Under the pieces are notes generated by a model. The model saw only the letters and a program-made list of their open reading frames with translations. It was not told the DNA's origin and searched no databases. From the NCBI GenBank assembly GCA_021234155.1, contig JAJEKV010000084.1:1488001-1552000 (forward strand): DNA of 64,000 nt, read 5' to 3'. The DNA comes from Isoetes taiwanensis. Its lineage: Eukaryota > Streptophyta > Lycopodiopsida > Isoetales > Isoetaceae. This document shows positions 22,077 to 34,480 of the stretch, piece after piece. Position 1 is the first letter of the stretch; each line of letters starts with the position of its first letter. The position numbers and the translations under genes were made by a program.

Positions 22077-23957
22077 ATGTCGAAAGCCAAGAACAGTGGG
22101 GCTGGATCCTCCAGGGTAAGGGATAACATAGAAGATGAAGAATGGACCCAAATCTTTTGGCTCGAAGACAGGAGGGACCAGGGATGGAAGTTGCTCAAAG
22201 AAATTCATATAAGGCTCGAAATTATCAAGGATCAGCAGAGAGCGGCTGCGGTATGCATGGGCATTCAAGAAGAGGTAGCTATCACAGCATGCAAGGAAAA
22301 AATGGTCTTGTTGGACAGAGATTACCAGGAAGGAAGAGCCAATGACAGAGATTGGATTTGAAATATGTGGGGGTTTGCACAAGAAATGGACACTGCTCTG
22401 TACAAACTTATAACGGTAAAACAGGGACATACTGAAACTGACTGCTGTAGCCTAAAAAACAGTATCTTCAGGGCTTCCATGGATGAAATGTTAGCCAAGG
22501 TTAAGGACCTCATTATCCGCTGGGACGATTTGAAAGGGGCTACCAAAGCTAGCATCCGGTTGATCAGAAGATGGGAAGGAGCGGAAGATCATGTCATCGA
22601 AAGGCACCGAAGGGATTTCAGAGCATCCTTAAAAAAAAGAAGAAATTCCAAAAGTGATGGCGACCTCCTTGGAAGTTTACCAAACAAAGCTCAAGAAAAA
22701 TGCTAAAAAATGCAGTATCAAAGATAGCAACGGTTTCTTCAATCCGATGGAGGTCAATACCTGTGATTGCGAGAACTGCCAGGAGATCAAGCTTTTGGAA
22801 CTTAATAAAGTGAAGACAAAATTAAAAGATGACAAGATTAGCAATTCTGTCCTGGTCATGGGTAAAGGAGACAAAGCCAAAGGTTTGAACTCTCCTTTAT
22901 CTTATAAAAATGTGCTTCTGAAAGATGTCTCTCTGGATTCTTCTAAGTTCTCTGGTTCTAATAATAGGTATAACAGTGATTTTGTTGATCTTTTTGAGGT
23001 TCAGGATCTCTCTGCTATTGACACTTTTTCCAGAAAGGCTATTCTGCTCCATTTCCCAATCAAGTGCCCATCTCAGAATGATGTTAAGCTATGGATAACC
23101 AAGAACCAGCATATTCCAATTCCTTCTATTCTGAAGCTTGACAACAAAACTTTCCAGGTTGTGTGTAAAGATGAAATCAGTATCCATTCTATTCTTAGAA
23201 GGAAACTTGATTTTATCTCCAACTCCCCATTTTACATTATGAGATGGACTGCCGATTTTATTCCCGGGAAGGAGGATTGTATTTGCACCTCCATTTGGAT
23301 TACTTTCTCCAATCTCCCCCCCGGCGTTTTGGACCCGTTCTCATTTGACTACCATTTCCAATTGTTTAGGCGAGGTCCTCGAGGTAAGCCTACCTCAAAC
23401 CAACTATCCATCTGTGTGCATATCCAAGCCTATATCTTCGGAATGGCGCAGGAATCTTAAAACCAGAATCAGTGCTGAGGGTTTTATGGATCTCAAGATC
23501 ACTTATTCCAAAATTCCAGTCCTGACTCCTAGTCTCAAGAACAAAGGCCCTGTGTATCAGGAAGAAATCAGACAAGTATAGGTCCCCAAAGAAAAAAAAG
23601 GAGGAGAAGGACTTCAGTGGGAGTAACCCTCACAACCAGGATATGGACAGAAATGGGAATATGAATATGATCCGGAATGTTGAATTCAATAAGCAAGACC
23701 CTCAAATGAAATTCAATATTAATAAGGATATGGTGGTCACCCTGGAAAATATTAACATCTCAGTCAGAATTGACACATGTGACATCTTCCTATCTAGGCC
23801 TAAACCTCCTGACCCCCCTTAGAAATGGGAGACTACCAAATTTGATCAGATAATTGAAGAGCTCCTAAATAAGGAGGAGGAAGGTTGGAAAGTGATTGAT
23901 AGAAAAAAGGAAGAGGTAAGAAAAAATTTTACCAGGGTCCTAGCAGGGCCAGCCTGA
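22077..23957 (+). pseudogene. LINE ORF1, nucleic-acid-binding protein with DUF4283-like region
   Basis: ORF1 starts near an ATG at 22077 and runs through an N-terminal helical part. The middle has MRWTADFIPGKEDC and WITFSNLPPG, as in the DUF4283 domain of plant L1 ORF1, and the end is EGWKVIDRKK with a TGA at 23955. ORF1 proteins coat the element RNA and act as chaperones. A TGA at 22359 and frameshifts near 22690 and 23345 show it is inactive. No clear CCHC knuckle follows; a lone CDCENC lies near 22760. Confidence 0.65.
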
Positions 23958-24000
23958 GAAAATCCACCATCCAGGCAGGACAGATGGTAGGGAAGTATAG

Positions 24001-26231
24001 GTGTTGATGGATAGGAGCATAAATTGTGTGACCTGGAATCTCCAGGGAATCAATAACTGTATTAAAAGAGATAGGTTAAAGGTTTGCATCTCCACTCTCA
24101 ACCCTGATATTTTATTCATACAAGAGCATAAAATTCATGATGATAATCATAAAATCATTATTGGTAAAACTCTTCCTCCAGGGTATGATCTCTGGTCTAT
24201 TCCTGCTAATGATTCCTCTGCAGGTATTGCTATGATCTGGAAGAACAGCCTCAATATCTCGGACATGTACATGGTTAATGGTAGAAATGGTAGATGGCAA
24301 ATCATGCTATGTAACTTATTTAAAATTAGAGTGGCTTTAGTTAACATTTATGCTTTTAATAATTCAAGTGAGAGGGTAGGTATCTGGAATTTGGTCAAAA
24401 AATAGCCTTGACAACATGGAATTTGATGAGTGTATCCTGGGTGGTGATTTGAATATGGTTACTAACGATTTTATGAAGAATAAGAATTTCAGGCCTCTGG
24501 GAGCTCAGGAAAATAATGCTTGGAGGAATCTTATCAGCAGCCATAACCTGATGCTGGCAAGAACTAAGCCTAATTCCTATAGCTGGACCGACAAGAGAAT
24601 TGATCCTACACTCTGCCTTCATGACAGGTTCTATCTATCTGAGAACCTTTGGAACTGTAGCAACAGGGTTAGTAATATGGAAGGATATACCCTGTCCGAT
24701 CACTTTCCTCAGCAGATGATTATCTCTGACAAGAATACCAATAATAGGAAAAGGAAGACTTATTTTAAGATGAACTCTAGTCTCTTGGATCAGGAGGATT
24801 TTTTGGTCAGGTTGCAACAGGTTATCTCCACATTCCCGAAACCCACGGGACCTTCAGGATGGATGTTTTGGTATTAAGAACTGGCTTAAGGAGTGGGGCA
24901 AAGAGATTCACAGGCAAAAAATGGCAACTCTCCAAAACTTGAGGGATACCCTTCCTCATGCTCATGAATCAATCAAGGATAACATCAGAGCTGAGATTGA
25001 GAGGGAGGAAATCAGAATAGCTCAGGGATGGAGACTTAAGGCTAAGATTAGAGAAATCAAAGAGGATGAAAGAGGCAGCTCAAAGTTCTTCTTTGCCAAG
25101 GCAAAAGGTAGAATCAAGAGAAATCATATCTTTGACGTTAAGGTCGGGGATGAAACGATCACAGATGAGGAACAGATCAAAAAGGCTGCCTCAGAGCATT
25201 TCACGAACATCATGGGAACCAATCAGGACATCCATTTCAGCAGGATGGATGATTTCATAAATATTCAGCCCAAGGTTATGGCTGAAGATAATGATACCCT
25301 GAACAGGCCTTTTACCAATGCTGAGATTCTTCTCACTGCCCGGGAGATGGACAAAGGCAAGACCCCTGGGCCAGATGGCCTTCCAGTGGAATTCTTCCTG
25401 AAGTCCTGGCCTATTTTGGGAGAGTGTATTACGAGTTTAGCCAACGAATTCAGGGACAAGAAATGCTTGGACATAAGGATCAACACCAGCCTTATCACGC
25501 TCATCCCCAAGGTGGACATGCCAGCATCCTTCTCGGATTATAGACCCATCTCCCTCTCCAATGTGATCTACAAGTTGATCTCGGGTACCATAGCTCGGAG
25601 ACTCAAACCAGTACTGGACAGAATAATTAGCTCCTCCCAAGCTGCTTATCTTAAAAACAGGTTCATACTGGACAACGTTGTTACTGCCATCTTGGGACTT
25701 AATTGGGCAAAGGACTCCAAACAAGATGTTGCCTTAATCAAACTGGATATCAACAAAGCCTTTGACACTGTAAGTTGGAATTTTCTTTTTTAATGTTGCA
25801 GAGCTTTGGGGTTCTCCAATGAGGTAATCCTTATCTTTAGAGCTATACTTTCTAATTCAAGGTCTTCAGTCCTAATTAATGGGGAATGCAGTCCCTTTTT
25901 CCCTCTAAAGAGAGGCGTGAAACAAGGGTGCCCTTTAGCTCCCTTTCTTTTTCTTATTATCATGGAAGCTCTTCACTGTAAATTAGAAGAAGCCAAGAAT
26001 TCTAACCTGATCCAGGGGCTAAACCTTCCTACTAATGAAGAAGGAATGGATCAAATTCTGAATGGGCATTTTGCAGATGACACTTTTATTCTGGTTTCTA
26101 TGTATAATCAATCGATCATCAACACTCAAGCCATTCTGGAGATATTTGGTAATGTATCAGGATGCAAAATTAATCCCATTAAATCGAAGGTCATGTCCAG
26201 AGATCAGGTAAAAGGAGAACAAACAACTGAT
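24001..26231 (+). pseudogene. LINE ORF2, endonuclease and first part of reverse transcriptase
   Basis: The endonuclease signatures are VTWNLQGI (Asn), LFIQEHK (Glu), VALVNIYAFN, LGGDLNMV (Asp) and LSDHFP (Asp-His) between 24020 and 24710. Reverse transcriptase follows with TPGPDGLPVEFF, YRPISLSNVIYKLIS, LIKLDINKAFDTVSWNF, RGVKQGCPLAPFLF and the active-site FADDTF (about 26070-26085). Stops at 24403 and 24875 and a frame break near 25790 inactivate it. The frame ends at 26231 where the Ty3 element starts, and continues at 37327. Confidence 0.85.
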
Positions 26232-26835
26232 TGTTTGGGGTCTGGGTTCGGGAACTCCTGCAAGACAGCCCTCTGTGAGGACCCTTGGATCTAACAGGAG
26301 AATCTGGGGGACTATGTCACGCGGGATTTGCAAGAAGAGAACAAGAAGAAGAAAACAGAACAAAAGAGAACAATGAGAGGAAAATGATAAGCTTCCTTGA
26401 TATCAATGATGAACATACATAAGCTCTCATAATCAAGAGAAGACTGAAGAGAGACAAGACTCAAAACTCATCTAGCCTTCATGTGCTAGCTCTACTCATA
26501 TATATAGTACAACGGCCTTTGGCCCAATATAGACACTCTGACTGATCTCAGTGCCGACTCCTGGAAGGAGGCCTGATTTGCAGGAATGTTGGCGGTGCCT
26601 CTTGAAGTGCCTAGAATCACGCCGACGCCGACGCTGGCTGGCGGTGACGGCCGTCACTTGTCCGAGCGGCGCCTTTGTTGACTGGACCTTGCAGCTTTGA
26701 TCAAGCGGGTCTCAACTTGGTCTTCTGGCTGGGCCTTGGGCGACCGACCCGTGCACAATGCCCTCAGGATCCTTGAGCTTGACTTGGTCCGTCAGATGCA
26801 TGAATAGTCCCATGCATCAGAGGCACAGACTAACA
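26232..26835 (-). mobile_element. 3' LTR of the Ty3 element
   Basis: A 604-bp LTR, reading TGTTAGTC...CCAAACA on the minus strand. Target duplication CTGAT is present at 26227-26231 and 37327-37331. It is closely similar to 36735-37326, with the most divergence at about 26590-26740. Confidence 0.9.
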
Positions 26836-26847
26836 CTCCCCACCAAA
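26836..26847 (-). other. Polypurine tract of the Ty3 element
   Basis: TTTGGTGGGGAG on the minus strand, directly against the start of the 3' LTR. It fixes the element orientation. Confidence 0.7.
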
Positions 26848-28120
26848 CGACACCTCGAGTGAAGAAAAGGAGGAAGAGTTTCGAGGGCTGAAGCCATCCG
26901 TCTCGAAAGTGATCCTCACGGAATGAGGACGGGCACCATTATGGTAATCGCCAATGAGATCCCGGCGTGTTTGAAGAGCAGGAGGAGTGTTGAGGCCAAG
27001 GGCGTGATCTGCATCAATGAGAAAACGAGATCGCACCATGTCTTCAAGGGCGCATGGGCGCCGGAAGAAACAAATTGACATTCCATGAGCAGTAAACCGG
27101 GAGGCCGGGGCACCGACACCGGCATTCGATTGCGAAGAAAAATGGGACGCCCGATTTAAGGAGCTGAGCAAGATGCATTTTAGAGTAGCACAAAAACCTC
27201 GCTTGAAGGTGGACCAAGGATCCGGTGAGGTGGCGGCGTTCGCAAGAAGGTGTCAAGACCATGTAGCGATCGCCAGGCGCTACCAACCACGCCATTAGCA
27301 ATATAGATCCAATTCGTGGTGTTATCAAGAGTGGCACCCTCCTCCCAATGGGAGCGGCGAACAAAAACGGGATCCCACCGGAGATCCGTCCGAGATCTGA
27401 GGTGGAGTCCATCCAAAGATGGCCATCCATGATCAAGTGTCCAAAAGGGGAGACGCCAAAGCGAAGTCGAAACCCGGCGTGGAGGAACACCTGTGGAAGC
27501 ATAGGGAGAGGGAACCATGCCCATGGGCGGGGTTCTTGAGCCTGCTCCCAGAATTCACCGACAAGGGCCGGATCAAGAGCTTTACACCAACGATCCCGCA
27601 TGCGGCCGAGAGTGGAGAGTTGATAGGAGGGCTATCCCAAAACTGTGGGGACCGGCCTTGCTATCCGTAAGAGCACGTAATTGATTGTAACCGCAGTGTT
27701 GCATATAAATTTGTGCATAGGGAAGATCCTCGATGTCCCGATACTTCCTTATTTGTTGCAAAGACTTCCGCTTGCCCGAGAGGCAAATGATGAGCAAGCT
27801 CGAGCATGTACTCTTGATGAAGAGCGTGGGTCCGGAGCATGATCAATGAGATAGGGTTGTTATCCCGAAGCAACCATTGAAGAGTGGGGTCACCACGAAA
27901 GTTCCGCCGTCGGGCCCATCCCGAAATCTCTTTGTGTATCACCCGATAGAAATCATGAAAGATGTAAGCCATGGGCTGAACAATTCTGAAGGTGATGAAG
28001 TCCGGATCGTCGCAGTGAATGAGATCAAAGACCAAAAGGGCACAAAGATAAACCTTTGTCTTCAATTGAGAGTTCCGCCGGATCCTAAGAAAATCTGCAG
28101 GTCTTGGCGGTGAACATCCA
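26848..28120 (-). other. Extra 3' region of the Ty3 element, unrecognised frames
   Basis: Overlapping minus-strand frames of 113-185 codons fill this stretch, for example 27044-27601 and 27661-28065. None contains a domain I know. Segments such as TLQWLLRDNN, LRTHALHQEYMLELAHHLPL and FPLPMLPQVFLHAGFRLRF look protein-like, suggesting a decayed ORF. It lies downstream of integrase in element orientation, where standard Ty3 elements have only a short leader to the polypurine tract. Confidence 0.4.
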
Positions 28121-28565
28121 CAGGACCATCAGCCCCATGCCACTTCGGAAGAAAGAGGTGGCGGCGCAACCACATAATCCGTGATAGCGAAGGAACTGGG
28201 AAATCAACATGCAAAATGGGCTAACGATGGCAATATAGCCGCCAAGTTTGGTCTGTGGCCTCATCGCCAGACCGAATAGCGTCTTTAATCATTGTTCAAG
28301 GTCACGGATCCCGTGGTCCTTTCTAACAGATGGATCGTCACGGACCCGCTTTATGAGAAGTGTGGACTGTGGAGGTGGATTGCCCAGAGCATTGAGTCGA
28401 AGCACGGCAATCTCCGGTCATCAAGAATTTTCGTTTTACGCTTCTGCACTCCGTAAAGGCGATCTTGGAGAGATGTGAGTCGTGAAGTCAAGCGTGGAGA
28501 GCTGAGCCGCCGAGAGGCAATTTGAGCGCCACGCTCGGTAAGGTTTGAACTTGAGTGCCGAATTG

Positions 28566-29282
28566 TCACAAAGCTCGAAAGTACAAGGCGTCAAGCTTAG
28601 CAATATCTTTCTCTTTGTCACTCAGGAGAGTATCTTTGGACTTGTTTTGCTCCAATAAGTCCTGAATTTCGGATTGGAGTTGAGCCTGCTGATCTGTAAG
28701 TAGGCTGGTCTGATCCTGTGCACTTTTGAGATCTATACGGGCCTGTAAGAGAGCTCCGTGCTTGTCTTGAAGTTGGGCCTCCAAAGTTTGAACTTGTGCA
28801 GTGGCAGCTTGAAGGTCACTGTGAACCGCATCTGAGGCCTCTAGGGCCGTTTGAACCCCATTCATAAGAGCGTCTTGGGATTCTTGTAACTTGAGAAAAG
28901 CGGCTTTGAGCATCCTGGCCGATCTTCGATACAACAACTGACGAGGGTGCCTTGGTGGTGGAGCCTGCTGTTGCCTGGTTTGCGATGTTTGTGAAACATG
29001 GTGTGAACTGGAATGCTTGGATTCTGTAGCGGAGGAGGAGACCGTGACATGGGAGTGCAGAATTTTGACATGACCAGAGGAAGAAGGGCGTGAAGTGCCG
29101 ACTTGGTGAGTCTGAGGAAGGGACCGCTGAGTGGAATCATGAGAATGAGGAGGTGTGGGAGGAAAGTAATGACGGATAATGGCTTGAAGGTGGCCTCCCA
29201 CAGATACTTCAGAAATAGAAGTGGCAGCCCGAAGACGGTCCACTTCTTGGAGAAGACTCAGAGAACAAAGAATTGGGGCCAA
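28566..29282 (-). CDS. Extra ORF of the Ty3 element, Pro/Ser-rich and coiled-coil protein
   Basis: A 238-codon minus-strand frame. The first 110 residues are Ser-, Pro- and His-rich. From about residue 115 to 235 the sequence is a Gln-, Leu-, Asp- and Lys-rich heptad-like coiled coil (LQAATAQVQTLEAQLQDK, LLTDQQAQLQSEIQDLLEQN). It is not part of gag-pol. It sits between integrase and the 3' LTR in the same orientation, probably continuing the frame from 29258-29805 after a break. Its function is unknown; self-association is suggested by the coiled coil only. Confidence 0.5.
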   Translation of the reverse strand: MAPILCSLSLLQEVDRLRAATSISEVSVGGHLQAIIRHYFPPTPPHSHDSTQRSLPQTHQVGTSRPSSSGHVKILHSHVTVSSSATESKHSSSHHVSQTSQTRQQQAPPPRHPRQLLYRRSARMLKAAFLKLQESQDALMNGVQTALEASDAVHSDLQAATAQVQTLEAQLQDKHGALLQARIDLKSAQDQTSLLTDQQAQLQSEIQDLLEQNKSKDTLLSDKEKDIAKLDALYFRAL

Positions 29283-29805
29283 TCAATGTGTTGGTTGGAG
29301 TGCATAGCATGAAGCACAATATTATAGAAAGGCTTATTGATATGGGTGTTCTTGATAGAATACCCAAGGAACTTATGCCACGTAAACTTAACAAAAGTTT
29401 CATGGGGTTTGTCTATATTTGTCAAGCTTATGCACATTGGCGTGATAAGGAGGTGCACCAACCTCGCGACATCTAGATCCCGTATGGCGTACCAAGATAA
29501 ACAAGGGGTTTGCAAAGGAATATGGAATACCGAAATCAGGTGTTGAGTCAAATAAATGGTGGTGCCATCGACCACCGTGGTGTATCCATGCGGGCTGTTG
29601 ACGATGTTAGCGGCGAACCGCCTAACCGGTCGATTTGGAGCCAAGTTCCATTTGAGAGAATTCGTAAAGTTTCATGCGCTCGCGACTTCAACGATTCGCC
29701 AACAAGGGCTTCACCGAAAAGTGGGCGCCAAGAAAGATACAGACTTCGAAAAGAGCGGTTCCTCGGGAGCAAGAGCTTGAAGTGTAGAAAATTTTGTGCA
29801 GCCAT
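29258..29805 (-). pseudogene. Extra ORF of the Ty3 element, N-terminal domain
   Basis: Two overlapping minus-strand frames (29548-29805 and 29258-29644) together look like one frameshifted coding region. Features include HETLRILSNGTWL, then RFAANIV, TTVVDGTTIYLT, HLISVFHIPL and FVKFTWHKFLGYSI. The pattern of an F.AN start, a V.G..I.LT core and a following helical part is reminiscent of the putative plant transposon protein domain found in extra ORFs of Athila- and Tat-like elements. That resemblance is from memory and is not proven. Confidence 0.4.
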
Positions 29806-30746
29806 GGCAAAGATTTGGAGGAAAAGAACAATGATTCAAGGGCGAGGACGAACGCAAAGAACGGAGGACGGCGAAGGCGCAGAGGGACGAAAAAGGTTTA
29901 GGGCCGCAAATGGAGACGAAGAGGCATGATGAGGACGAACCGCAAACGCTGATGGTGCTGTGTATTGAAAGATGCCAAGGAGGCGATTGAGAGGCAAAAT
30001 TTGGCTAAGTCCCCAAACAACCAAGGGAGAAGCAATGAACGGTGGAGATGAGACGTGAAAATGATCGGATGTGACAGTGGCCAAAGGACACATATTAATG
30101 TGTGACGGGTATGAAAAGAAGCAATGGCATTTAGTGCCGTCAACTCGAAGCGGGATATCATTAAAACGAATGTGTCGAGGGGGTACCATGGCTAGATATG
30201 CGGGCGGGGAACAGATTCTCTTTTTAGAAACAATCTTGCATTGCAAACACGCTGGCGATTTTTTGATTGGTCCACGCCGACAAGGAGTTCCTCGGTTGGC
30301 TATATAAGACGAACCGGAGTGAAGCGGAAGACATTCGATGGCGCCAAAGCATGGCTGCCGCTGGTTTGAACGAACCGCATCGATGCCCACTAACCGCCAA
30401 GAGTGGATTACTTGCAAAATGAATTGTCCGGACCTTCCTCAGCCGCCACAATCGTGGCCCGAGAATGGATGGCTGGTGTTCCTCGATGGCTGAACATCCC
30501 GATCCTCATACCAACGGGATGGAGGTGGTTCCGCACCTTCGCCGGGACCCGAAAGCGTAACCTCTACCACCTCCTCCACATCACCTCTGCTCCCCAACCC
30601 GGAGTAGAGGGTTTTTCCTCTTAGGTTTTTAGTAGATAGGGCTCGAGCCCGTTTTTGTATATAGGGCGCGCCCATAAGCGGAAATAGCTGGGTCGCGGCC
30701 CACATTTTGTAAAAAATTTCCACCTATAATATAATATGCCACTGTT

Positions 30747-31729
30747 TTAGTCACTTCCGGTTGTGGTTGTGTCTTGAACTGCATCTGTTTGTTGATTGTC
30801 GCTTTCTGTGTGATGAAATGTTTTGAGGCGAAAGCCATTAACCAGTGTAGGTAATGGAGTGCCATCTAACTCAGCCAGTTGAAAAAGCTGGGTCGAACCA
30901 CTTGAACAATTTGATAAGGGCCAAGCCAACGAAACTTAAGCTTACCCGGAAAATTTTTGTACCGAGAATCATAAAGAAGAACCAAATCTCCTTCTTTGAA
31001 GGTTTTTGTCTTCAGATGTTTGTCATGTAGAGATTTTTGCAACCGTTGTCCACGAAGAACACGAATATAAGCATCCCTTCGAAGTTCATCCAACTGTTCC
31101 AATTGATAGACCCTTTCTTTGAGTCGCGGAAAGGATTATGGGCGTGAGCCGGTTGAAAACGGAGTGTTGGAAGGATGTATTCAAACGGCATGAGAGCTTC
31201 TTGACCATAAACCAATTTGAAGGGAGTGTACCTGTAGCTATTTTGAAACAAGTATTGTAAGCCCAAAGAACAGTAGGAAGCTTGTTTTGCCGGTCCAAGG
31301 CGAGAAGCGCCAAAAATTTTCTTGAGAATTGTGACCGTGAGTTTTGTTGGTGCTTTCGCCCAAACCATTGCCTTGAGGATAGTAAGGTGTGCTCTTGTGA
31401 TGATGTATCGAGATAATCCGCCGCCCCTTGATGGTATGATTGATAAAATGGACACCACGATCACTGACCAGCTCCGTGGGGCAGCCAAATCGCGTGATAA
31501 TTTGTTGATATAGGACCTTGGCTGTGCTTGCCGCAGTGTTGTCTGGAAGTGCGCAAGCTTCCGCCCATTTAGTAGCGTAGTCAGTGAGAACCAGAATGTA
31601 GCGGGCACGGGTGTGCCGCGCAGGAGGATCGATGGGTCCCACAAAATCCATTCCCCATTTGCTGAAGGGAAGTGGCGTGGCGACCGGCGTCAAGGGAAGA
31701 GCGCCGCGGGCCGTAAGGGCGCCCCACAC
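30747..31729 (-). pseudogene. Ty3 integrase core and C-terminal domain
   Basis: Integrase inserts the element DNA into the host. The catalytic triad is visible: Asp in WGMDFVGPI, Asp in LVSDRGVHF, and Glu in GESTNK (normally VESTNK). The C-terminal part has LHDKHLKTKTFKEGDLVLLY and KLKFRWLGPYQIVQV, the usual GPY/F module, and ends at the TAA/TAG near 30747. Frame breaks near 31240-31300 and 30870 make it inactive. No chromodomain was seen after GPY. Confidence 0.85.
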
Positions 31730-31739
31730 CCGGCAAGCA

Positions 31740-32640
31740 TCACACGCGTCGGGCGTGGGGCGTGGCGCCTTTGAAGAGCGTGGGCCAAAAATACCCAGCT
31801 AGAAGGATTTTGCGTGCCGTGGTGTCACCATGAAAATGACCACCACCTAGCCCTTGATGAGCTTCTCGGACAATATCTGGAACTTCATGAGGTAGAACAC
31901 AGCGTCGAAGGATGGTATCCTTACCCTTTTTGTAAAGATGTCCTGCAACCATGGTGTAGTCACGGACCTCGCGGAGAAATTGATGTCGACGGGATTGTCG
32001 CTTGGCGGAGAGAGCGTGGCGCCCTCCGGTGGAAGAGCCGCGGAGGAGGTAATGGCCGAAAGTCGTGGAAACCAATGAGGTGTTGCCGTGACCGTAAAGA
32101 GTTGAGCGTCGTGAAAGGCGCCCGAGACTCCGGTGGAGGGGATCATCCGGTGGATGCGTGAAAGATAATCCGACAACATGAGATTTGCCGCCCTTGTGAA
32201 CAATTTCAAAAGGTGCAAATTCTTGCGAAGAAGGAGAACGAAAGCAATGCGGCCCGTATGTGGATTTGTTGATCAAATAAAGAAGTGCCCGGTGATCAAC
32301 AAAGAATTTGATCCGACTGCCCAAAAGATAGTGACGGAAGCGTTGGACGAGAAAATTAAACCCAAGGCTTCGCGCTGTGGCGAGTAGTTGCGCGCCGCCA
32401 GAATTGAGTTTCCGGCCGGGCGATCGGTTTGGTTTGTCGATTAGCGCATCATATTCTTGAGAAAGAACAGCTCCAATAGCAAATGCCGAGACATCGACAT
32501 GAACATGAAAGGGCTTGTCCCATTGAGGAGGAACAAGAACCGGGCCCGAAAGTAAGCAAGAGCTTCAATCGTTGGAAGCAAAGATCCGCCTGGGAATTCC
32601 AAGCCCGTGGATTCATCACCCGTGAGTTTATTAATGGGAT
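31740..32640 (-). pseudogene. Ty3 RNase H and integrase zinc-binding region
   Basis: RNase H traces read VDVSAFAIGAVLSQ near 32440-32500 and FFVDHRALLYLINKS near 32260-32310. They are followed by the linker and the HHCC region of integrase (VLPHEVPDIVREAHQGLGG, GHFHGDTTARKILLAGYFWPTLF). Several frameshifts lie between them. The order RT, RNase H, integrase is that of Ty3 (Metaviridae-type) elements, not Copia. Confidence 0.8.
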
Positions 32641-33620
32641 CTCGCAATGGCCGCGAGTCCAGGAATGAAGGTGGAGTAATAATTGACCTTACCCAGGAAA
32701 GAGCATGTCTCCTTGATATTGGCTGGTGCTTGAGCTTTTAGCACATAACTGATTTTGGCAGATCTCGTGGTGATATCCGCTTTTATCGACAACGTGTCCT
32801 AACGTAACACCGAGGTGACACAAAAGGTGCATTTCTGGATTGAGACTAATGCCTGACTCATCACATTTCTGAAAGACGAAGTTCCAATTTATCCAAATGG
32901 TCAGCCATGGAACCAGAGGCGCAGAAAGTCATCTTGAAAAATTTGTAAGAAGGGATTGTCCTTCATAAAATCATGAAAACCGAGAGCATGATGCGTTGAA
33001 ACGTGGATGGAGAGTTTGATAAGCCAAAAGGAACCACCTTGTAGGCAAAAGTGCCTTACCTGGTGGTGAAAGTAGTCTTGAGTTGATCAGATTCTTTGAT
33101 TGAGATCTGATTGTAGCCGTAAAACCATCCATGAAGGAGTACATCTCATGTCCAAATGACCTCTTCCGAACCCGGTCCGTGAAGGGAAGTGGAAAATGAT
33201 CACGCCCGTGGCCTGATTGAGTTTTCGGTAGTCCACGCAAACGCCGATCTTACCATTGTGTTTGAGTGCAATGACGATGGGGCTCACCCATTCGTAATAT
33301 TTGACCTCATAGATCAAACCTGCAAAGAAGGAGTTTGTCAATTTCCGCCTTTGACGCCGATCACGGTAATTGGGGTTGAGCCGGCATCGCCGTTGCTATC
33401 TTGGACGTGCATCGGATTTGGTAGGAATGGTGAGTTCCCCAAGGCTTTGTTGATTCCCCCGAAGATCTCTCAGTAGCTCCGTGCTAAAATGTGTTTGAAC
33501 TTTTGAAAAGCGTGGCGGCCCCGCATAATTATAGGGGTTGGAAGATTGGCGCCAAGGCGATGACAGGTGATTGTTGCCTACGCCCACGATCTCGACTTCG
33601 AGAGTCCGAATATGGGGTAT
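32641..33620 (-). pseudogene. Ty3 reverse transcriptase
   Basis: Signatures in order on the minus strand are AGLIYEVKYYEWVSPIV, KIGVCVDYRKLNQAT (about 33210-33250), HEMYSFMDGF, TFAYKVVPFGLSNSPSTFQR-like pieces, the active-site stretch FLQIFQDDFL near 32930-32960, and SGISLNPE with HLLCHLG near 32820-32850. At the catalytic box the usual Y-x-D-D reads F-Q-D-D. The frame shifts several times, so it is inactive. Confidence 0.85.
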
Positions 33621-33859
33621 CACTTCTGTGTCCCCGACAATGTGTGCGTGAGGTTGAAGCATAACAGATGCGTGGCACTCAAGGTGGTGAAAAAGAGAGG
33701 TTGCTGAGTTCCATCAAGCAGAGGTTGCTTCATGACAGCGTGGACATCTACAGGAGCTGCAGGAGATTCCACATCTGAAAAGTGATCAACCCGTTGAATT
33801 CGATTGCAAGGAGCCAGGTAAGGGTCAAGCAAAGCAGCCACAGCCTGGTCCTGATCAAG

Positions 33860-34480
33860 GGTCATTTCTCCCCAAGGATCAGCATATTCGGGGTAGGATG
33901 ATAGAGGCAGACTCGCAGGTGGAGCCTGAACTTGATAGATATTTTGGGCGTCCTCAGAATCGGTGTCGGAGAGAGAGGGTTCAGCATTGTCGACGGAAAT
34001 GATTTTTCCTGTTTCCAAGTCCATGGTGGCATTGAGGTGACCATCTGTGATGACTAACTGATCCGTGGCCCAGTAATGGATACTCTTGGCCTGGCGGAGA
34101 AAAGGTCTGCCGACCAACATTTCATAATCACCTGGATCTTCTCCAGCCTTCCAAACACCAAATTCCATGGGGAATCGGAGATCACCAATGTTGATGTGAA
34201 GAAGAGGCGTAACGCCTTGAGGTCGCGTGATATGGCCATTAGCCAATTTGATGTCATATGGGGCACGATAGAGTTGTTTGATGCCCATTTGTTTGCGGAG
34301 TTTATCCGTGATGAGATTGACCGCGCTACCTCCGTCAATTTGAACATGATTGACTTGTTGATTGCCCACCGTGGCATGTACCGTGGGAGTAGAGGTAGCA
34401 ACAGCCCCAACCAAAACAGTCGGGAGTGGTAACTGGTCCTTGAGAGCAGGACAGAGTTTCAAAATTGTGGCCAAACTTAA
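33860..34480 (-). pseudogene. Ty3 aspartic protease
   Basis: Within a long minus-strand frame (33620-35668) the retropepsin active site reads QIDGGSAVNLI (about 34305-34350). It is followed by IKLANGHITRPQGV, MEFGVWKAG and MLVGRPFLRQAK, the flap and C-terminal parts of the fold. A DGG active site in place of DSG or DTG is known in several plant Ty3 lineages. The protease would mature the polyprotein. A long spacer follows before reverse transcriptase. Confidence 0.85.

Larger units (their letters stand above)
21343..26231 (+). mobile_element. Full-length L1-type LINE, 5' part
   Basis: The element is inserted in the middle LTR with a 12-bp target duplication, AATATTTACAAT, at 21331-21342 and 39275-39286. 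It has a roughly 0.7-kb leader, ORF1, ORF2 and a poly-A tail at 39263-39276. Removing the Ty3 element at 26232-37326 and its target copy leaves about 6.8 kb, normal for a complete plant L1. The sister LTR near 49043 shows the uninterrupted target. Confidence 0.85.
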
